Assembly: GCA_950295325.1 (NCBI GenBank) | Contig: OX485805.1 | Span: forward strand, 36,011,501-36,075,500 | Direction of reading: 5' to 3' | Origin: Polytrichum commune | Lineage: Eukaryota > Streptophyta > Polytrichopsida > Polytrichales > Polytrichaceae | Length of the DNA: 64,000 bases | Part shown: positions 1 through 14,394 of the stretch, in pieces | Layout of the letters: every line of letters starts with the position of its first letter | Position numbering within the stretch: position 1 is the stretch's first letter | Translations under genes and position numbers: made by a program | The notes under the pieces: model-generated | Told to the model about the DNA's origin: nothing | The model's database searches: none | The model's input: only the letters and a program-made list of their open reading frames with translations

Positions 1-3000
1 TTCACTCACTACTACAAACAAATTAAATCCCCTCAATATGGAAAACCAACCTCACCGTACTCATATACAAAAAGGCGACCCACACTGCCTCACAAACCAT
101 AAAATAGTGGCACTCGCCAACACAATTTACAATATTTACCATCAAATTTAAATCTATATTATCCTTTGATAGAGAAGCTTGCCTACCCATCAAGAACATG
201 TCCTATCTACAACTCCCCCAATGCAGACTCATGGGGAATGCAAACACATGGCCACATGTACTACTAAAATGCCAACAACAACACATTCATGCACTAACTA
301 CAAAAGGACACAACAAAGCCATATGGGAACTAAGAAAACTTATCTTCTCAAATACCAATTCAAGTCACTTTACACTCATGAATGCAAGGACTCATAACGG
401 ACTACCTCAAAACAACAAAATACTACCTTGGCTCCATGTGTCCTTGGTGATCAAAGATGCCACTGCAACGCTAGACTTGAACCCAACATACTATGCATAG
501 TAGGCCACCCATATAACGACCCCCCACCGACAACCTCCAGCCTAGAACTCACAATATAATTTATGGAATTCACATATGCAATGACATGTTCTTTGAAGGA
601 TCCATCAGCATGAAAACTACAAAACACCAACCACTTATAAATATTCTCATTACAAAATGATGGAAAGTAACCCCACTCATGGTATTTGTAGCCGGCACTA
701 GAGCAACTACACACATACCATCAATGAAATACTTAGAACTCCAACTAAAATTTCATGGTTATTAAAATAAAATAGAACCCTAAATAAATGAACACAATTG
801 CCATACAATATGCACACTCTATACTAATCCACAAACTCAAAATAAAAACCCAACAAACCACCGTTAATCTCCAAGACCCACCATAGGCCAACAAACCATA
901 AGGAAAGCACCAACAATCCAACCCCACGTTACCAAACCTACTTAGAAACTTACATAACATACCAAAGGATAACAAACCAAAAGATTAATAATGGCACCAA
1001 CCACTTTTAGCTCATTTAGGGAATAGGTTGTTGGTTAACGCCACGTTTCCTGCCTACCAAGTCACTTTAAACCTATATCTACTCAAAAATGCTTCTCGTG
1101 AATTGAACCCAAACCCTATACAAAGAGTAAACACCACTCCCAACCAAAAAAAGATCCAATGACCCGGTGCCCACTCACTACCAAAAACTCACCCTTATAT
1201 AACCAACAAGTTATAAACAATGAATACTTTGTTCCTGCCAAGGCTACTAATCACAAACATAGTGTCTACTCCCTGTAAAAGGTGAAGTACTTCTACACCC
1301 AAAGTCATTGTCCTTTAGGACGTGGCCAAGGATGCTTTACGAACATACACTCTATTCACTCTACCCTACTTCAATGAAGTGTTACTTACACAATATTATA
1401 TGTAGTTTCATACTCCAAATTTTGAACTGCAGTTATACTTAGAGTCCATGCTCCAAAAAGTTTAGGAAAATGAAAATTTTGGAAAGTTGTTTTGTGACCA
1501 GGGTCTAAATATCAAGTCATCAAAATTTTGCTTCTTTCTTTGCCTGAATAATTTTACATTCACAATCCCTCGCATACATATAATAGCCTTGTAGTGAAAA
1601 AAAAATAGTGCTAAATTGGCTTTTACTCTAGAGATAATAATTTCATTCTATGGTGAAATAGGATCCCCTCGCCTCAAACTACAATAGTTGGATTAATGTG
1701 GGTGGACAATTAGCGTGGAAATAATTAGCGTGGGCTGCACTACACTAAATATTGTATTTAGTGTCACTTACTATGTGGATATAGACAAGGCCATAGCTTC
1801 TCACTATGGATTCCATTTGATGGCAACAAAGATTACAAAAGGTTGTATGGACAATATGCTTGGTAAAAATTTACATTCTTAGCAAAATGCTATAGCATTG
1901 TGTAACATTGGATGGTAAGTGCCACTAAACACCATAAACGATGCAGTTGTTGGCTCTCCCCATGACACAATGACAATGGAATGTGTGAATGTTCACAACA
2001 CCTTCTTAAGGGGAAAGGCAAATTTGGGCCCGGGGGAAGTAAACGATGAAACGCTGATTACCATCCTAAAGTTCAGCAGTCTCTATTTAAAGCTAAATCA
2101 ACCCCCCACATTGCGACTAGAAACCTTGAATTAGTCAAGTGAGCTTAAACAAAGATGAACCAACATCCAACCCAAAAGGGGACATGCATTTATTATCACT
2201 TTCTTCTATGGAATGTCTTGTGAAACAAAATCCCAATATAATCATGCAAAAATAGTCGTTAAATTTTGGTCCCGGGAAATTGGGCGATTTCCATCGTACT
2301 CTCTCGTAAGGAAACTTGACAAAATTGTTACCAACTAACTAACGGTACCGTAAAATATAGGATGCTCTTTCTAAGTGTACAATTTTTTACCTTGTTGCAA
2401 GCCTTGTAAGTACTTCTTGCATACTCCTCCGCTGGCCGGGGAGGGGTCATACTCTAATCACCAAGGCTCACAAAAAGGGGACTTCATAGGCGGTGGAGGT
2501 GTACTAACTAGCTAGCTAGGTTAAACCTTTCGAGTATATGGTGACCAAAAGGGGATTTTAGATAACTTAGTCGGCACTATCTATCTTAAGATGTGGATCA
2601 ACTAAAATCTCGGGCTTAGTGTACCCGGATCCCCCACTTTAATTACATCACACGCCGCATGCTTTGGTCGGGACTGAATTCCTCATAATCAAGGGACTAG
2701 TACTATTCCAACGGTGCCGTCGGCCAATTGTGCGTCGGAAAGTAGATCTCCAAGCCCCGGGATCTCGTCAAACAAGGAGGCGGCGAGTTAAGTACAATTT
2801 CATAAGCAAATATACTATTTTAATCATGTTAATTTCGAGGGTTTGTTTGTTTGTTTGTTTATTTCGTTGTGTGGTTTTTGAGGGAAGTGTTTCAATGAAT
2901 AACCGATTGATAATAAAGAAGCAAATGATAGTGATCAAGTTGGCTCAAACTTCTTCCTGTTCACTATGCCGTTGACGGTAGTTAGTGTCACTTGATATTC

Positions 3001-3720
3001 AAACTTACGCAATGGAGGTTGGAGTATTTTACCAAGCAAAGTCGTTTATGTTGTATAATGTCCAAACAATCTATTCAAGCTTTGTTAGTAGGAATTGAAT
3101 TAAAGAAGAAGAAGAAATTATTGCATTGTATAATTCCAAATAACAAGTGACACTAAATACCATAAATGGTGTATTGGTCATGATTTCATACCAATTACTT
3201 CACAATTGTGTATGATGTCCAAAATGTCTGCAATTGAAATGAATTTCCATAATAACAGACACACACACACAACTGGGCATGTCTTGATCATGTCTATGCT
3301 TACATTCAAGCTTAGTCATGTCTTACTACATCCTCTTGTGTAGAGGCCATACCATTCCTTTCACATATCTATGTTTCCCTTAAACTCCGGGAGGGTGGGT
3401 GGGACCTTCCCTCATGGAACAACAAATTGTTACTTTCACCAACACTATACATAACTCGGAGGACATCTCAAAATAATAGCCAAAACTTTACTTAATACAC
3501 TAGTAGGGTTTCGTTCAAGGCATAACCATGTATCTTGTCGTACCACATATCCATCTTACACATGGTCAAAAATAAAGATGTATGTAATAGCAACTCTATC
3601 AAACATCAAAGGTCCTTACTCAATTTAAAATAACTTTGTATCTAACCTTTCTTGTAGAATATCAAGCCAAATACACATTATTTGCATAAGAAAATGAAAT
3701 ACAAAGTTTAAGAGTACCGC
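1..3720. other. Gene-free repeat DNA, left end of window
   Basis: Short chance reading frames only. Contains the MITE palindrome at 1743, a single MITE-type end near 1921 and another at 3149 (GTGACACTAAATACCATAAA). Bases 2260-2800 are richer in CG words (CCGGGAAATTGGGCG, GCCGTCGGCC) than their surroundings and could be an old retroelement piece; I cannot identify it. Confidence 0.5.
1743..1763. repeat. Palindrome CACTAAATA-TTG-TATTTAGTG, MITE terminus
   Basis: A 21-bp palindrome of the same design as the MITE ends at 15839, 31375, 34946, 55910 and 56205. The following 100 bases (ACTATGTGGATATA...GTATGGACAATATGC) match 9810-9915, showing an older dispersed element. The matching second end was not found nearby with certainty. 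Confidence 0.5.
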
Positions 3721-3724
3721 CAAG

Positions 3725-4830
3725 TCTGTGAAGGGTTTGCCTCAAATGTGCCAATACCACCAACCAAATCCGCATAGAGGGTTAGTAGTGTACAGTACAC
3801 GAGGTGAATAACAACAAAGCCCAATTATTATCTATGTCACACAATCAAACATGGTATAATCATATACTTTGTACCAAAGAATACACATCCACTCCGTGTT
3901 CTACTTGTTCCTTAGCCATTAGGACCTTGTGCAACCAAAGTTTGTGGTAGGTTAAGCACGCCCCTCGCTCTTACTAGTCAGCTTCACTTACACTAAACCT
4001 AATTTTTTTTATTTAGGGTAATCCACCTGCGGCTATGCCTTCAAAAGAAGGTGCTTACGTTTCTCAATACTTAATATAGTATTAGATAAGGGACCAACAC
4101 CTTAGATGTGTAAAGTCACATCAATGGTGGATATGATCTGGGTAGCTTTTATCGAACCCTAAGGTAATTTTCCTTGGGCTGATATTTTGATATCCAGTAA
4201 ATATGTAAAGGCAGAGAGAGAAAGAGAGAGAGCTAACTTTTCAAAACTTTTGCAAAGTTTGAACTTCCTCTTTCCATAGGCCAAATCCTTTAATATCTTC
4301 CTCATTGCAATACAAGAATGGGTGGCTGGGTGGGAATTTCCACAAGACTCTTTCTATCTCTTGTGTATCTTCCTATTTGTTGACATAATAACAGTTTGTA
4401 TAATAATTTTGTTTGCAATTATGCCTAACTGTATGTGTTGTGCAATATAGACATGTTGCATCATAACACTTGATTTGCTTTGCAAGAATATCTACCTTAC
4501 TTAGCTATCAAATGATATCCAACAACAAAAGTTTGATTTTGACTGTCCCATACCTTGGATGTTTAATCACTTATCTTCATGTTTCACCTCAAAGCACATA
4601 TAGCTAATCCACCACATGTATGGAGTACTTACAAGGGAAATGTTTCTAGTAACTTCAACCAATAGATATGCATAAAATGTCATCATCACAACACATCATT
4701 GTATTGAAAGTGTGAAGGGTCTGCCTCACGTGTGCCCATGCAACCAACCAACAAACATTTGAGGATTAGTTACGTACACGAGGTAAATAACAGCATGACC
4801 TAATTGTTATCCATGTCGCACACATTTAAA
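3725..4830. repeat. Two copies of a 130-bp dispersed repeat 1 kb apart
   Basis: 3725-3860 and 4705-4830 share GTGAAGGGTTTGCCTCA, ACCAACCAA, TTAGT, GTACACGAGGTGAATAACA, CCAATTATTATCTATGTC and CACACA. The bases between show no gene; a GA-rich microsatellite lies at about 4212-4232. Confidence 0.55.
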
Positions 4831-6439
4831 CTACATCAAATGTATTGTAGTATTTCACATTACAATACTCATTGCAGAATGACATATGGGTGTTCAAACA
4901 TGTTCTTTGGCCATGATTGGGTCTCTCCAAGTAGAATACTCCTCTTCGTGATTAGCCCTAGTTTCTCTCACTTTTAACATGTATCTACTACTCTAGTGAG
5001 TATACACAGAGCCAACCCACACCTCACACTTGCGTGATTGGTAAAAAAAAGAGGCTCCCTTTAGAATTAGGGGTTTATATTGGAGTTCTTACCTATGGTA
5101 AGTTTTTCCAAACCCTATTTTTATCATGAGTTAGAGACGTGGGTCACGGCTGTAACTATGGTTATTTTGTTTCATTCATCTACATCCTTGTTACCTTTCC
5201 ATCATGGTAAGTATGACCACTTTCCATGCATGTACGTTTAGGATCTCATGAGCATATAGTTGTTTATTTATAAAGAAACCAATTGCTAGGTAGATTAATG
5301 TAAGAGTTTAACATCAAATATTTAAATGACACGGCATTGATCAAGAACTAGAAAGGGAGGGAGGGAGAGAGAAGTTAGTTGACTTGTTGTTATTGCTCAC
5401 ACTTGGAGTTGCGATTTGTTTTAGTTTCAAGCAACAAGGTGCCCTAACGGAACCCAAAAAAAAGGACCCTGCTCCAAAAGTTAGAAATCCGCGTTACCAA
5501 GAAAATTGCAAGGCAGTACCCAAGGAAACAAAACAAGCATGCCATCTCGAGTTTTGGGCTCCATTTGGGTCTAGAATTTCGGACCCTAATCAAGGCACTA
5601 CATGTTTTCATCAAACGTCTAGCCTCCAGCTTCCACTTCCCTCATAAATCATATATATATAAAATATGAGTTTTGAATGTATGTTTGACAAATTTTATTG
5701 GAATCTCAACTTCAAATCCAAAGCGTGTCACATGACGTTTTCAAAAGCAACAATGATGGTCAATTGACATCTACATTTTCTTTTAAATGTCACCTCAATG
5801 TTAGATGTCCAGTAGTACGTGTCAGTTCAATTTCCAAACGTGCCAATTGACGGGTGACTTTTTTCTTCGCAAGTCACACTACATGTCAAATTCAAAATTG
5901 TGCGTGTCATCTTTTTTTCTTGTGCAATTTTTTATGTGTCAAATGTCAAAAACTTGCAAAAACTTTTAAAAAAATACACACTTTCTGCATACTACTTTTG
6001 AAGCTTATGGCACGGAATTTCGGAGTTAGTTTAAAACCCCCCCTCCCCTTAAGCTGCCTTAAATACTCAAGGCACATGCTCCAACAAAGATAACATGAGA
6101 TAAGCCACGACCTTCAAGGTCCTTGGAGCTAGTAGCCCATGGAAATCGAACCTCGTCATCATTTTCAAAAGTTAGGGCACATGGGTATTAGTAGGGCCTT
6201 TCGAGAGTGATAACGTATTGGTCGGGTGGTTCATCCCGAGGGTTTGATGCCGCAAAGTTATAATGGGCTCGTGAATCGGTTGAAGTCCAACATGTCTTCT
6301 TTCTTAGTGATGTGAGTTGGTGGTCATCCAATTGCAACATCAAACTCTCGTGAAGTCAAGGAGGTGTTGCATACAAAATAAAATAAAAACCTCCCAAACA
6401 ACAACAACAATGACAAGGAGAATAAATAAAGAAAGAAAG

Positions 6440-8440
6440 TAATGAGGGTACTAACATTGAAGGCCAACCAAGTTCAACATGTGGTTGGAACTCCAACTTG
6501 GACACTCATCTAGCAATGCTATCGTAAAATCTTGCAAGTTATTGGAGGGTGTTACAACTAATTGAAAAGTGTGGGGGTCAAGTTGTTTTGATGGTTGCAT
6601 GTTGGAGTGTAACCGGAAAAGTTTTGTAGGGCTTCTTTGAGTTTTAGATGCTGACATGTTTTTATCTTTATATAACTAAGAATCTTCTCATATCTCTCTG
6701 TCATCTATGTGCACATGCATCTCTTTGCTCCTCTCACCACTTGTGCCCTTCTCAAATAGAGTCAAACTTAAGAAAGAACTCAAAATTTTCTCAAAGTTTT
6801 TTGCCTCAGAATAGAGAAAAAAGACTTCCCTCCCTACTTTTATTTGTAGGTAACTGACACAAGTGTTGGAAGTGGAAGATATGGGAGATTCTATGACAAA
6901 ACTTGAGTCAGTCCCCACTTTTGGTGATTCTTTGGTTAACTCTATTAGTCTAGCAAGTTTCCCACAAACTCAACTGAATTTGGTACTTTTGTACATTCCA
7001 AGGTTTGGTGCCACAAGAGCATGATTTCAAACCCCCTTGTGGGACGGCGCATTGGACTTCTATTGCCACTACATCTCCCCCAGGCTCCAACACAACTTTA
7101 GAGGGCGTGGAAGCACACCTATACTAGTGCATCCCACCATAGAGTCAATTTAGAAGGACACAATGAGCATACCGCTTTATACTGATGTACTAATATGGTG
7201 GGTTATGCATCCTAGTCAAACATTTTCAATGCTAGAAAATATTCTTTCCTAACACTCCATGCTTGCTTATATTGACCTTTTTGGTAGTTGCTTGGTTGAT
7301 ATCAACACCTGTACATTATTATCTTACACATATTGGGATTATAGTATCATGTACAGGGGGTAGCGATTGGTGTTGTAATGGTAGTGCCTCCACCACGATA
7401 GTGTTCAGACCCCACCACCTAGTAATCCACACGCTCCTATATAGCCGCATGAGAGAAAGGATCAAGAAGAATTTTGAGGGTGGCTTAAACCCAAGACCCT
7501 AACCTTGATCCCATGGGAACTCTAAAGTGAAGCCGTGTAAGGCCGAATAGTCTTTTGTGGGTGACCTTCCTAGCACTTGATTTCTAGTGCACCCCACCAC
7601 TTATGATCCACCCAATCATAGTGGAGGTATCCTAGTGAACATGCTATCTCCAACTAACCATATATAAACCTTGGGGCTTGCCATTTGGAGAGAGAGAGAG
7701 AGAGAGAGAGCAACTTGTCCACCCCAGGTCAAGGTGTTCACCTTCGAACATGGACAATAATTGTCAAGGACCCTTTCATGCTTGTAATGCCCGTCCTGAG
7801 ATTACATATAAATGTAGACCAACTCGAAAATCAAGCAACACCATAATTCACGACAATGGCAGTATATGAGTTATCATCCTTTTTCTTTCTCGATGAGAAT
7901 TAGTGACAGCAATGGAGATGCCCTTAAGATATGACTTGGAAGTCATCTTGCCAAATCTTTGTAAGGGTCATGATGCTATGCACATAATAATAGCATACCA
8001 AAACATAACATTACTCATATGTAGAACCGACAAGATTCCATAAAAGATTTTAGAATATTCCTGCATTCGGGTAGAATGTGGAATATTCTATAATCTTTAG
8101 TGGGATACTATTATTCCCAGAGAACACTATCATGGATCTGAATAATGTTATGAAGTCAAAAAAAATTTTTAATGAAGAATAACTTAACATGATATTCAAC
8201 AACATAAAGGCCAAGCATGTTCTATGTGTGGTTGGAACTCCAAGTTGGATGCTTATCTAGGATCACTGTCTCCAAATTTTGCAAGATATCGGAGGATTGA
8301 GTCTAGCTATCTAAGTAGTGTCCCCACAAATCTCAAGTCGGGAGTTGGGCCCTCTAAATTTTGGCGAGAAGGAATTATTATCGTGTACGAGAGCGTACCT
8401 CTCATCCATCCAACACAAGAATTTGAATCCCTTTAGATTT
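6440..8440. repeat. Gene-free stretch with a duplicated 200-bp segment
   Basis: 6448-6560 and 8200-8310 share AAGGCCAA, TGTGGTTGGAACTCCAA, TTGGA, CTCATCTAGC and TTTTGCAAG. Between them are a (GA)n run at 7688-7710 and, at 7350-7420, a tRNA-like promoter resemblance too weak to call. I see no host gene here. Confidence 0.5.
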
Positions 8441-10829
8441 GCATGTTGCCGATCCTTCCGGATTGTTTAGCTAGTCTAGTTAGCTTAGCTTGAGATGAAT
8501 CAACAACCAACTTATAGGGGGTCAATTTTTATTATTATCCCCGTAGTGTGTGTTAGGAAACCCAGCTGTGCTCGTAGCATGTAGTTGGGCATAGCTGCTC
8601 ATCTCCTACATTTGCAAATGTAATTTCATACGCGATAGTCCAAGTTTGGTTTAATGATCTTTTAATCTCCTAGACAAAAACTTTACTTGCATTGATACTA
8701 GTGATAAGTATGTTCAGTAGATACTCTCGGGGAGCGGACTCTTTGTACCATATATGAACCAACATGAGTGTAAGAAGGAGTATTATTTGAGGCATTAGCG
8801 TACATAGTATACGTAAGGGAGAGGTGTTGTTTTTCTCTAGTGTGTACATTTAAAAAGGCTATTAAGAAATTTTTGAAGTAATGATACTTGTACAAAAGGG
8901 GGTCTGGAGGTTTAGAGAAAAATTTAACAATAGATGTGTTGATTTCATCCAATTCACATGTTTGTCAGTTGTTGTCGTATGGTAATAGTCCTTAGTGACT
9001 ACCCTATCCATCTTGGCAGGATTTGCATAAGGGTTTTAGGTATTTATAAACTACAGGTTCTTGGAGTGCTCATGGGCTCCTTTATGTTTTGCTTTCGAGA
9101 TTAAGGCTAGGTTTTGTGTTCTTATCTTTCTATGTTAAATGCAATTATTGACTTATAAGCTATGAATGAAACATGTTAAGTAACTTTTCAATTAGAAGTT
9201 GAAAGTGGACTTTATATGCAATAAAGGCCTATTTCATTTATGAGTTATAATTGGTATATGTAGTGAAGGTGATTACCACAATATATTGAGAGGTTGAATA
9301 CAAATACATGAGTCGATTTACTAGCCTACTGTTAGTATGTATAATTGTTTTCTTCTATGTAACTTTAAATAAAAAAATTAAAAAAAAGAATTTGAAATAA
9401 AAAAAAGTCATTGAGTACAATTTAACATTAAGAAGTAAAAGTTAGAAATGAACATTAGGTCTATAATTAAGGGTTGAAATATGAAAATTAGAAATATAAA
9501 TAACATAAAGGTTAGTGGGCCTAATTAGGTTACTTATCCTAATCGGATATATCTATTTGAGCCTTGGCGTGTGGTTAGGTGCAAATTTTAAAAGACACCA
9601 TTGTAAAGAACATGTGTCCAAAAAGGATTGGAATATGTGCTCAATATTTGAACCAATCCGATCTTTGTTGATTCAAAATAAATAATTGAAATCACTATTT
9701 AACCTACAGTAAATGGTCATTTCAAGTAGGTTAAAATATTGACTGTATGTAACTCCAAATGCTAACCCAAACTAAATAGGAGACTATCTACACCGTTTAT
9801 GGTATTTAATGTCACGTACTATTTGGAATTATGCAAGGCTATAACTTCTCAATATAGATTTCATTTGCTACCAAAAAAAAATATATTAAATAAGTTGTAT
9901 GGACAATATGCAGCATAAATGATTATACACCTTGAACTCCGTAATATCAACCTCCATAATGTCACACATTCTCCAATATCTCGAAACCCTAGGGAACAGA
10001 TGTTCGTAGTTCAGATCTCACTCCTTGTTGTCACATTTCTCTCCCTTGTATCACGAAGTTTGTCATTGATGCAAACCACTAAAGAAGTCAACCCACACCC
10101 TTGCATTGCGTCATGTGTCAACATGTGGAGTGTCACCTTCTTATTCTCATTCTTCTTCTTCTTCTTCTTATGCCACTTGTTGAATGGGTGCATGCATTCG
10201 CCACATCACTCGAGAAGGCCAAGTGGAGTGGACCACACAAGCGTAGGTGACATGAGAACGAATTCAAATTGTCCTCACATCTCCTTTGTTTTATTCCATA
10301 ATGTCACATGCTACACTAATTCTATGGTATCGTGCATCCATGTTAACACTACAAAACTCCATAATATCACGTGCACTTTGATTGCCACAGGTGTGATACT
10401 ACGGAGTTTAGAGTGTACTTGGTAAAAAAAGACGTTCTCGGCCAAAGAGTTATAGCACCGCATAACTCCATAAATGGTGTAGTGGCTCGTGCACCAAATG
10501 GGCACGATTTCACCCCCAAATGTGTCAAGCTTCGGGGCCCATGTTGGACCCCACACATGACACACGACCATTGTACTATGAATTTCGGTGTGGGCATTTC
10601 CATGTCCATTTTGTGTGTGGGTGGATGAGGCTTAGATATTCGCATGCGCCGGTTATTCCCGCATGTGTGCATGGGGTATCCACCACTAGTAGAAAATGTG
10701 GGTCTACATGACACGTCAATTTAACACAAAGTGTCCAGGATGACATCATTCTAGAAGTGTCCTTTCCTAGTAATGCACCTTGACTTGGTCGGTATGCATC
10801 CATCAAAATAATGGGCATAATGTCCGGGG

Positions 10830-11045
10830 AGGTTTTTGGGCATAATTGGTCAAGATCCTAGTGTTTCCAAGTCCAATTGGCCATGTGTTGACGTCTTTTT
10901 TGGCGTTCCTTTCTTATATTGAGTATGTTCTTTAGAATTCTTCAAAATGATGGGTAAGTTTTCTGAAGTCTTGAACTTCAACCGGTTATTTTTCAAACTC
11001 AACTGGTTCATTTGTAATGAGTTGTTGGTTCTCCCCATTCATTGA
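10830..11045. repeat. Dispersed CATAATTGGTCAAGATCC repeat, copy A
   Basis: Starts GGGCATAATTGGTCAAGATC and ends GTTCTCCCCATTC. The same about 200-bp unit occurs at 13839-14567 (split by a Harbinger element), 30056-30253 and about 55694-55905. Shared inner landmarks: CCAAGTCCAA, ATGTTGA, TTCTATAGATTCCTC, AAAATGATGG, CAACCGGTTAT. No ends or target duplications identified. Confidence 0.7.
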
Positions 11046-12051
11046 ATGGGCAATTTGGGGTTTTTAGGGGGGATGAACATTACTAGGGGTACAACTACAC
11101 ATCTCGGTTAAGGCCCTGGCTAGAGTAAGTAACCACTCAAATTGGTTATATATGTCTTGCACTGCCTACTTAAGAGAATTAGCTAACATATGAGGTAGCT
11201 AACCTATGTGAAAACTAATCTATCTCACAACCATACCGCCTAGTTAAATCAAGATATGAAGAGAAGTTTTCAAAATAGAAATTAGTGAAGTTTTGGGACC
11301 TTGCTATTGTGACTAAATCTTAACTCATCCATACCCCTAATGCTAACTAACTTTTACCAATGAGTAGCCAAGTTTTTGTCTTAAGTACCCGTCTTTCATT
11401 ATCCCCCATCTCATCTCCGTTTTGCTACGAGGAGGACCACACTATTTCTTACATTGTCCTAAATTAGCATAACATTTAGTTCTTAAAATAGATTTCAATG
11501 TGCAAGTTTATATTAAATAATATTGCTTAAATATGCTTACAATGTTTTCATCTATTCTAATTATAATGAAACACAAATGGTATGGGCCACGAAATTATCA
11601 TGTGTTATAATTAGTGTCATGTTCAAAACTTGGGCACATTGAGCAAAACTTTGGTCAGCCAATCTTAACTCCTCTCCTAAATTGGTCAACCTTTGGTTAG
11701 TGGTAACTGGGGCTTGCGGCCGTGCAATTAATTAACTCACATATGAATTACCGTAGAGGGCTCCCTATTCCATCTTTTACGTGTGGCGGCATGCAGTTTC
11801 CATGTGGGTTACAAGTGGGTTGTGGTGAATGTGAGCGTGACACGTGGCAAATTTCGAGGAGAAAATAATTATCTTGTGTTGGAATAGAGAACCCTCTATG
11901 GTAGTTGATTTCACTAACTCACATTGTTAGTTAATTCTCCTAACTAGGTGTGGCAACCATGATTTTGGTTAGCTAATCCTCACTACCTCATAAGTTAGCC
12001 AATTCCCTTAACTAGATGTTGCAATTATACCCTAAGGATTGTGCGTTCGTT

Positions 12052-12156
12052 CCATGGGCTTGAGAATATAACCATGGGATGCACAAACCTTGCATTGGGA
12101 GACCCAAATTTAGGCTGAGCTCCAAAGCATCCCAAGGGTATATTCTTAGGCCCCAC
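12052..12156 (+). ncRNA. miRNA-like hairpin, copy 1 (candidate)
   Basis: 5' arm GAATATAACCATGGGATGC (12064-12082) pairs with 3' arm GCATCCCAAGGGTATATTC (12127-12145), 17 of 19 positions; the pairing extends outward through GGGCTTGA/TTAGGCCC. The loop region contains GGGAGACCCAAATTTAGGCT. It is homologous to the hairpin at 19045 in arms and loop. Orientation is uncertain because a hairpin reads almost alike on both strands. I do not recognise it as a named miRNA family. Confidence 0.45.
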
Positions 12157-12509
12157 CGTTGCTTAGTAATGTTGGGGGAATAAGTAAGTAAGTAAGCAAG
12201 TATATATGGCCCACCGCCCACCATGTCCTCGGGAAGGGAGGCATTGGCCATGGCCCATTGGGCTTGAAACAAGGCCCATCCCTCACGCAACCTTTCACCT
12301 CCACCAAAGTCAATTTCACAACAACAAAAGTCGCATCGCTTTCCATCCACAAGGGCATGTTGCTTTGAAATTGGCATCCTTGGGACACTTACTTAGCCAT
12401 GGTGCATTGGTGTCACAATTTGTTTGTTGAGTGGTCAAACCAAAACTTAAGGACGAATTTCTTGAACTTCACTAAGAAAATGAGGGAGGAATCATATGAA
12501 CGACACTGT

Positions 12510-12962
12510 TTGTTTATGGTATTTAGTGTCACATGTGTAATAGTGTCATTTGACCTAATGATTGACAACATCACCATAAGCGTCACCTCAAGACACTTGG
12601 TGTTCAAGTGTGCTTACTGATATCATGGCATGAGTATGTTCAATAGTGTTATGAGGTGCATGCCTATGTTTGCACAATAATCTACAAGTTGACTAAAGTG
12701 TGCACAAATGACACTTGCCATTAGTATGCTCAAAAATAGCTTCCTCTTGCATAGTAAATTGTAAACACATAACACTTGCCATTAGTACGCTCGAAACTAT
12801 CTCCCCCTTGGATACTAACACGCAAGATTATCTTGTACAATATCCCAATGTGATATTCTAAATGTCATGATGTAGATAACTTTTTCACTTGAAGGAGTTA
12901 CTTATGTTGACGAATGAATCACATTGGCAATTAGTGTATGTGACACTAAATACCATAAACAA
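12510..12962. mobile_element. MITE with TTGTTTATGG ... CCATAAACAA ends (about 450 bp)
   Basis: The ends are inverted copies of GTTTATGGTATTTAGTGTCA (12512 onward; reverse complement ending at 12960). TGT lies on both outer sides, a possible 3-bp duplication. Single ends of the same family occur near 1921, 3149 and 9790. Interior includes a short duplication of ACACTTGCCATTAGTA (about 12711 and 12773). Confidence 0.6.
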
Positions 12963-13885
12963 TGTACACCAATTTGCACCTGCAATCAAGTAGCCCCACA
13001 CGAAGTTGTCGACATTTCACACTATTTTGAGCGTTTATTACCACAGTGACCATTTACATAAAATCTCCCATTACTGTGATTGCTACATAGGTACATAAGC
13101 AAAAAATTCTCAGTTTATGTGTCTAATTTTGAAAAAGTCTATATCAAGAGAATAACCCATTTACAAAGGCAACCTAATTGCACATATCAACATACATGTG
13201 TTGCTCATTTTTACCTTGTTGACAAGGCTAGCTATGCCATAAAAACTTACCCCCCCCCCCAAATTCGTTTTCATTGCATTCCAAGTGGATTCCGGTAGAG
13301 TATATGAGGATCTTTGATCACATTTTAGCGATCGACTCGGCTTGAAATGTACAAAAAGAATCACTTGACTAAACAAGCGTTCTCTTTGTCACTTTTATCC
13401 CACATATTGGGCGTTGGGAATTGGGATGCGATTGTAGATGCAATAAGTTACTCACGGGTCACCGACCGATGCATTTTTTGTGGGAACTATGTATTGCTCC
13501 AAACGCTCTTGGTGGGTGGAAGGAATATTCTCCAATATTCCCTCTTTTGGGTGGATGATATTGCTAAAACTTTTCCCAAGTTGGGAAAAGTGTCACTAAT
13601 TTTGTGAATGAAAGTGCCTAAATTTGGATGAACAAACACATATCATCCTAATCTCACATCCTTCATCCAATCATTCCGGGGTGTAAATAGCGTCTTCTCT
13701 CTTGAGAAAACCGAGTTCCGCTCTCCCTATGAAAAAAGAAAAGAAAAGAAAAGAAAATAATCCTTGCCACCGGCCCACCACTTGCCTTGTACGTAAGAAA
13801 TCATGCTTCCAAATTTCAATCTTACTTGAGAGATTGTCGGGCATAATTGGTCAAAAATCCTATTGTTTCCAAGTCCAACCACTTA

Positions 13886-14394
13886 GGGCCACTTCACACA
13901 CGAGACTGAGAGCCCGTGACCAATACACTTCAAGCACTCGCATTGGTGGAAAAAAGCGGAGCCAGTCCAAGTTCGCTTCACACTACGCTTGAGGGACCAA
14001 CGGAGTATATAAGTGAATGCAAGGTGGGTGCGAAGTCTATCCTACATGGATTCCTACATGGCATCGAATGGATCATGTTTCATGGTCACTTGGACTATTT
14101 TTTAAATCCACCTCTTGGAGGTAGGCCTCACACAAAACCAGGGGACCATGGCACTCTGAATGCTCACAACTGTTGATTTATTTTATTTTATCACGTGTGA
14201 AGACCCGCATGAATGGAAATTCATTGATTTAACATTTGATTGAGGGCACGGTCACACATGACTTCACACTACACTTGAGGGCCCGTGACCACACTGCATG
14301 ATTTTGGACATGTCGTGGGACGGCCTTTGGACACTTTCTTTTGGGCTCTCATAATTTCATTGTCACGGCTCTTGGCTCGTGTGTGAAGTGGCCC
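13886..14394. mobile_element. PIF/Harbinger-like non-autonomous element, copy 1 (509 bp)
   Basis: Terminal inverted repeats GGGCCACTTCACACACGAG are identical at both ends, flanked by TTA (13883-13885 and 14395-14397), the 3-bp duplication of PIF/Harbinger elements. It sits inside a copy of the dispersed CATAATTGG repeat family; removing the element and one TTA restores CCACTTACATGTTG, matching uninterrupted copies. No transposase coding sequence. Confidence 0.88.

Noticed and set aside
7350-7430. tRNA-derived SINE head (GGTAGTGCCTCC ... GTTCAGACCCC)
   Set aside because: The A- and B-box resemblance is loose, and no tail, second copy or target duplication was found in the window.
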